A stretch of DNA of 64,000 bases from Zingiber officinale. Lineage: Eukaryota; Streptophyta; Magnoliopsida; Zingiberales; Zingiberaceae. Shown here piece after piece: positions 59,756 through 64,000 of this stretch. The stretch is taken from contig NC_055987.1 in assembly GCF_018446385.1 (NCBI RefSeq), forward strand, positions 31,688,202 through 31,752,201. The letters run 5' to 3'. Both the position numbers and the translations under genes were made by a program. Numbering within the stretch: the first letter of the stretch is position 1; each line of letters begins with the position of its first letter. The notes below the pieces were generated by a model. The model saw only the letters and a list, made by a program, of their open reading frames with translations, did not search any database and was not told the origin of the DNA.

Positions 59756-60180
59756 GCATTGACCCTCTAAAAGGAGTAAATAAGTTGGCAAGGATGTTGT
59801 CAGAGTCAATACAAGGTGGACCTTTCTTTTGGCATTTGAATTTTGAACTGAATTCAACCTCATATACTATTGTCATGCCTTCAGGGGGAGTTTTGTGAAA
59901 AGCTTTAAGGGCTTCACATAAGTCCATAAAAGTTTGTAAAGTCAATTTTTCTGCCAAAATTCTTATGTATGTAGTAATGTCTTCTGGAATAGTGTTTAGA
60001 AAATCTGCTAAACGATTTTCAGAAGCCTGTTGTAAGGCAATAACCTTGTTTTGTTATTTGAGTTGGGCTAGAGTCAAGTAGTTGGGCCTGTGAATTGGCT
60101 TAGTACTGTTTGGAAGGTTATCAAAATTGGCTTCATTACTTCAAACTATTTGAGCATAAGTTGGTAGAGTGTGAGTGTCA
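59756..60180 (-). pseudogene. Endogenous caulimovirid 3' frame, middle part
   Basis: The minus-strand frame from 59957 reads AEKLTLQTFMDLCEALKAFH and then KFKCQKKGPPCIDSDNILA, and is cut at 59760 by the solo LTR. Sequence up to about 60180 appears to belong to the same reading, but with stops. The family is uncertain; I infer it belongs with the viroplasmin-like region just upstream. Confidence 0.5.
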
Positions 60181-60480
60181 GGGCCAGTAGCCTATAATGG
60201 GATTGTTTTAAGTATGGTACAAATGAAGAAATGTGGACCAAGGTGAGCTCTGGCAATTGTAAATGCTTCTTCCAAGCAGTAAAAACCCTTAAAGTAGGGA
60301 TGTTCCAAGTCTTGTATAACAAAATTGGTTTCTTCCCAGGTAGAGTAAACTCCTACCTAGGGGCCTGGGAAAATCACATAACAAGAGAACTTCTTTCCTA
60401 CTGGTTTTTATATAATAGTAAGGAAGTAGCTGGAAAGTGCATTAATGACTATAATTTTGTGTCCTGAGCTTCCAGGTAAA
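60181..60480 (-). pseudogene. Viroplasmin-like (RNase H1 N-terminal type) region of the caulimovirid
   Basis: The minus-strand reading shows 'CYVIFPGP', then 'VGVYSTWEETNFVIQ' and 'HPYFKGFYCLEEAF'. This is the word pattern of the caulimovirus viroplasmin domain (PF01693: a Y-V-V-..-G...GIY.TWEE core followed by a ..FKGF..LEEA motif). In caulimovirids this domain occurs in the inclusion-body/transactivator protein downstream of the polymerase frame, as here. Stops and a frameshift break it. Confidence 0.65.
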
Positions 60481-60719
60481 GTGGGGATATGTCAAATGTT
60501 ATCCAGGAGGTAGTTTTGAATGTGATCCAGTTTGTCTCTGGCAGAAAAGCGAAACTGATCCTCTGGTTGAGTAAATTGTTGTAAGTCTTGGTTACCAAAG
60601 CATATAATTTTTGTAGAGAAAGTATGAACCTTCTGTGGTCTGCCCATAATCCTATAAAGAGCCATAAGAGTGAGTAATTAATGCAATAGTCTAGATAAAG
60701 TATCTGTTAGGGAGTTATT

Positions 60720-61960
60720 AACTCCTTTTATATGTTCCCATTATATTCTTAGGCCTTTGTTAATTATAGTATCTGTCAATTTTAGCCATCTCTTAATACC
60801 AAGGCCTTTTCTGATGTTTTTGGTTTGCTCACTATATTTGACAATGACTTCACAATCTGTCCTGATAGTGATTTCTTGTTTGTTACAAATAAATAATCTG
60901 AAGGCTTCTAAGCAATATAGCAATATATAATCGCTAAGATTTTATAATCAAGTGAGGTTAGATGTCCTTTTCCTTGATATTTTCTAGAGGCATACCGACA
61001 TAAGCTTTTAGCGATCTTGGGTTCATATTTAGATGTTTTGCGGTAGAGAATGCCACCCCATCCGATTTTACATCCGTTTGTTTCAATAACTAAGTTAGTC
61101 CGTGTCAAGAGGTAAGGTTAATTTTAGAATAGTTTTGACCAAATATTTAATTTGTTGGACTAGGGCTATATCTTGTTGATTAAAATGCCTTTGTCCGGTC
61201 AAGGAGGTTTTATGATATAGGGGTCCACTAATTTTTCCTATGTCTTTCAGATAAGGTCTTGCATAGTTTAGAAGGCCTAAAAAGGAGTGTAAAGTCTTAA
61301 TATCTTCCATTTTATCGGGAAAAGCAAGAAGTTTTGTTGAGATATGAGATTGTAATGTAATTTGTCCTTGGCCTATTTCTACTCCTAGGAATTCTATATG
61401 TGTTTCTGCTAGTTTTATTTTTTTTACAGGAAATAATAAGGCCATGCTGTTCAAATAAATTAAAAATGATATGTAAATGAGAATTCTATATGTAATGTTC
61501 TGATTTAATTTTCTAGAATATTAGAATATCATCAATATATACACATATAAACATGGAAACAGGTTGAAAGATATCATCAATTTTTGGTTGGAAAACTTGG
61601 GGGGCTATTTTAAGGCCAAAGGGCATAACCAACTATTCAAAATGACCTTCTAGGTAGGAAAAGACTGTCCATTCAATAGGGTCAGGATGCATTTATACTT
61701 GCCAAAAACATGATTTCATGTCAAATTTTGAGTATCATTTAGAATGTTGTATCTTATTTAAAAGTTTGTCTTTATCTGGATTTTGTATCCATCTTCTTGA
61801 TAGTTATCATTTAACCTTTTGTAATTAAAAACCATTTTTAACTGTCCATATCTTTGTTCTGCCCCTTTGTTGACTATAAAAGATGAGTTTCTATGCCTAG
61901 AGGTAGATATTTGAATGACCCCTAGATGTAATAATTATTGGATATGCATTTTGTATTCTT
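60720..61960 (-). pseudogene. Endogenous caulimovirid reverse transcriptase-RNase H, broken
   Basis: The reverse transcriptase active-site motif YIDDIL is readable on the minus strand near 61545-61528, with 'MPFGLK' wording upstream near 61620. The frame 61454-61095 carries ETHIEFLGVEIGQGQI and FLGLLNYARPYLKDIG, the connection region. The RNase H part (61108-60741) has the opening 'VIETNGCKIGWGGIL' (the first catalytic Asp position reads Asn) and ITIRTDCEVIVKY, keeping a catalytic Asp. It then ends in wording like 'GVNNSLTDTLSR' near 60700. Several stops and frameshifts separate the parts, so it is a relic. The most similar known proteins are caulimovirid polymerases, not Gypsy ones, because a viroplasmin-like region follows and no integrase is found. 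Confidence 0.88.
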
Positions 61961-62036
61961 CAGTTTCCTAATTGGTATATTTTAAATCTTGGGTTTTAAT
62001 TGTTAGATCTGGGTTAATGATTTTCAGTTGTTGTTC

Positions 62037-62510
62037 CTAATTGATAGTTTTATGGTTTGACCCATAATTGGAGAGTGTGAGAGGAGAATTATAAGTACCA
62101 TAATTATTGTAAAATCTTAAGTTTATGTTTGTCACAAATTGTGTATACGCTAATTGTTGTCCGTCAAATTGGGTACTAATTAAGGGCTGAGAGGATTTTT
62201 TAATAAAAGCTTTTGGTAGTATTGAGACTAGGGTAGCCTCATCTATAGTGGAGTTAGTGCCCCCATTATCTAAAAAGGCATGTAGTGTAAACTCATGGCC
62301 ATGTATATTAACAAGACATTTAACTCTAATATCAAGGGTTTTCCCTGTGTTACAAATACTAGAAGCTTTAATAAAAATCATGTATGTTTCTGCCGAACTC
62401 ATGGAAACATGTAGGCCTTTACCTTTATCAAGTGATTGTGGTAATAATTTTTCTAGTTTGGCTATAATAACATCTAGATGGGCTTCCATTTGGTTTAATC
62501 GAGTTTCCAA
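62037..62510 (-). pseudogene. Caulimovirid protease region
   Basis: A frame of 157 codons on the minus strand begins with a heptad-like METRLNQMEAHLDVIIAKLE segment. It carries 'LHAFLDNGGTNSTI', the position of the retropepsin motif D-[ST]-G-A, here read as D-N-G-G and so altered at the second and fourth places. It lies between the capsid region and the reverse transcriptase, the normal order in these viruses. It ends at a stop before the polymerase frame, which is broken. Confidence 0.7.
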
Positions 62511-63700
62511 GGTAGATACTCTTGTTTCGAGGAGAATATTTTTAGTATTGCTCTTAGGGTGCTGAGTTGTAGGTATTGTAATGGTAAAATATTTTTGGAG
62601 GTAAAGATTACAAGCCTATTTTTTGCATAAAGTGCAGATGCCTCATTTTTCAATGGAGGGGTAATAACTACAAAGATAGTAAGGGATGTTATCACTTCCT
62701 ATTTTTAATAGCCAACCACGTGTACAATTAGATTCTTGGCTTCCTGTGTTAAGTTGGGTGAACGTTAGATTCATTTCTTCAGGAAAGTCTTCCCAAAATA
62801 CTAGATCAGAGTTTAATGGCATATAATCAGGGAAATCAATGTCAGGATAATAATGTGAAGGTTGTAGAAAAGAATTTACTAAGCTATAATCAGAGGAGGG
62901 AGGAACTTCTTCTACATCATCTACAAAGATAATGGAATAAATAGAAGAAGTATCAAAAATGCCTGACTAAATTTCTACTAAATCAAGATTAGTGCAGGTA
63001 ACTAGTTTGACCTCACGTGTGTATACATTTTTCTTGCTTGGGCAGGCAGAGGATAAATGACCTGGCTCATTACAAGAAAAATAAGTAATCGTATTGGCAT
63101 AAGTTTTCTTTGGTTTAAATTTTCTTACACGTCTTTCCTTATTTAGATAAGGTTTCTTTTCTCTACTTTTTCTAACATAATATGTTTTTCTTGGTTCGAC
63201 TATTTTAGGTTTAGTAACAGATTGTTTTGAAGTTCGAATGTTCTTATAAGACTGTGTTCTTGAGGGCTTTAAGCCATACTGCCGAGGCATGTAAATTTGA
63301 CTAAAAAAATCTATATTGTTGGGTTTTAAGTTATTTTTGTATGTATATGTAAGTATATTTCTCTTTTAAAATAGAAATGATGTGTTGTATTCTTACTCCA
63401 ATATTATTATATTGTAGTGTTACTTTCATATATGTCCAGGCCTTATGTATTTCTTTTCGTAAGTCTCTTGGGAGTTTATTAAATAATAGTTCTCCTAATT
63501 CAGGGCTACAGTAATTTCCTGAAACGACTATTAGGGCTACAAAATCATTACAAAAGGGTTTAATTCAATTCCAATTGAACAACTGTAATTGCTCTAAGTT
63601 TCTCATAGCTTCCTTTTGTCTAATATCTAAACTTGTGTTTGCATCTCAAGCTATAAAAAATCTATGAATAGTATAGCAGAAATTAAGTATATTATTTCCT
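62511..63700 (-). pseudogene. Caulimovirid capsid region with degraded zinc knuckle
   Basis: The minus-strand reading from about 63660 shows 'CNDFVALIVVSGNY', 'GELLFNKLPRDLRKEIHKAW' and 'GVRIQHIISILKEKY', wording typical of caulimovirid capsid proteins. The frame 63290-62967 is very basic (lysine-rich) and contains YFSCNEPGHLSSAC, a CCHC knuckle in which the first cysteine is replaced by tyrosine. An acidic tail follows (VDDVEEVPPSSDYS region, about 62920-62890). Stops split the frame. The 5' end of the viral sequence is not found before the CACTA element at 63709. Confidence 0.8.
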
Positions 63701-63708
63701 TGGAAAGT

Positions 63709-64000
63709 CACTACAAAAAGAATACCCGTATAGGAGCAGTTTATTAGGAGCGATTTTAACACCGCTCTTGAAAATCAAACAATAGAAACAGTTTGAACTA
63801 AATCATTTCTAATGTCTTACCTTTTTAGAACGGTTTTACAACCGCTCTTGTTGAATAGTTCTAACACCGATTTGAATAAACCGCTGCTGAAATTACTCTT
63901 AATGATTCAACTATTAAAAGCAATCTTGAAACTACTGATATTGGATACATTTAGCAGCGGTTCTATGTTAAACACTGCTACTAACTGTTTCTATTGCTCT
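63709..64000. mobile_element. Left end of a third CACTA element (different family), truncated by the window
   Basis: It begins CACTACAAAAAGAATACCC at 63709, preceded by AGT, the candidate 3-bp duplication. It is followed by subterminal repeats built on 'AGAGCGGTTT/AACCGCTCTTG' words in both orientations (63738-63990). The sub-terminal words differ from those of the elements at 19975 and 27923, so it is another family. The right end lies beyond the window. Confidence 0.75.

Noticed and set aside
60181-63700. Gypsy retrotransposon instead of a caulimovirid
   Set aside because: No integrase, no LTR pair, and a viroplasmin-like region follows RNase H; capsid wording fits caulimovirids better.

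Overview
This is a plant nuclear window, most likely from a non-grass monocot; I lean towards Zingiberales, which is inference. The evidence is a three-exon TIR1-type auxin receptor gene with a miR393 site, spliceosomal introns throughout, AT-rich spacers, and dense nested plant transposons (Copia, Gypsy solo LTRs, hAT, CACTA, a MITE, SINEs) plus an endogenous caulimovirid. Only one gene looks intact and cellular: the auxin receptor on the minus strand, 6594-8869. Everything else is mobile-element sequence, gene fragments or AT-rich spacer.

Layout. 1-3121: old LTR pieces, including a solo LTR at 1891-3121. 3122-5760: spacer with two related tRNA-type SINEs. 5760-9760: the TIR1-like gene with its flanks. 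9760-16014: spacer with a PIF/Harbinger-like MITE (TSD TAA), a SINE with a long target-site duplication (TSD), and a possible gene 5' end. 16015-26105: a 10-kb hAT element (8-bp TSD GTTCTTCT) with a broken transposase. Inside it sits a CACTA element (19975-25732, TSD TCG) carrying in-frame serine racemase exons, a BUD13-like piece and an unidentified exon. 27480-44302: a decayed Copia composite. It holds a second CACTA element (27923-30999, TSD CAT) carrying pieces of three unrelated genes (TTL/OHCU decarboxylase, Cu/Zn superoxide dismutase, an LRR-VIII-type receptor kinase), and a solo LTR (31350-38694) that in turn holds another solo LTR (31675-33507) and a gag-only Copia element (34364-38615). 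44345-45007: a broken multi-exon fragment of serine palmitoyltransferase LCB2.

46849-56220: a Gypsy-like solo LTR split by a second gag-only Copia element (48732-55271, TSD GCAGG) whose two LTRs have non-homologous central blocks. 56221-63700: a decayed endogenous caulimovirid on the minus strand (capsid/zinc knuckle, protease, reverse transcriptase-RNase H, viroplasmin-like region, promoter-like region), split by a 2.4-kb solo LTR (57341-59755). 63709-64000: the left end of a third CACTA element of another family.

The most unusual content is the pair of Pack-CACTA elements, which collect exons of at least five genes in one orientation with splice sites kept, and the arrays of short dyad-symmetric motifs in several LTR families. 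The nesting boundaries rest on matching target-site duplications read directly from the sequence. Family names rest on recognised protein motifs and have not been confirmed by database search.
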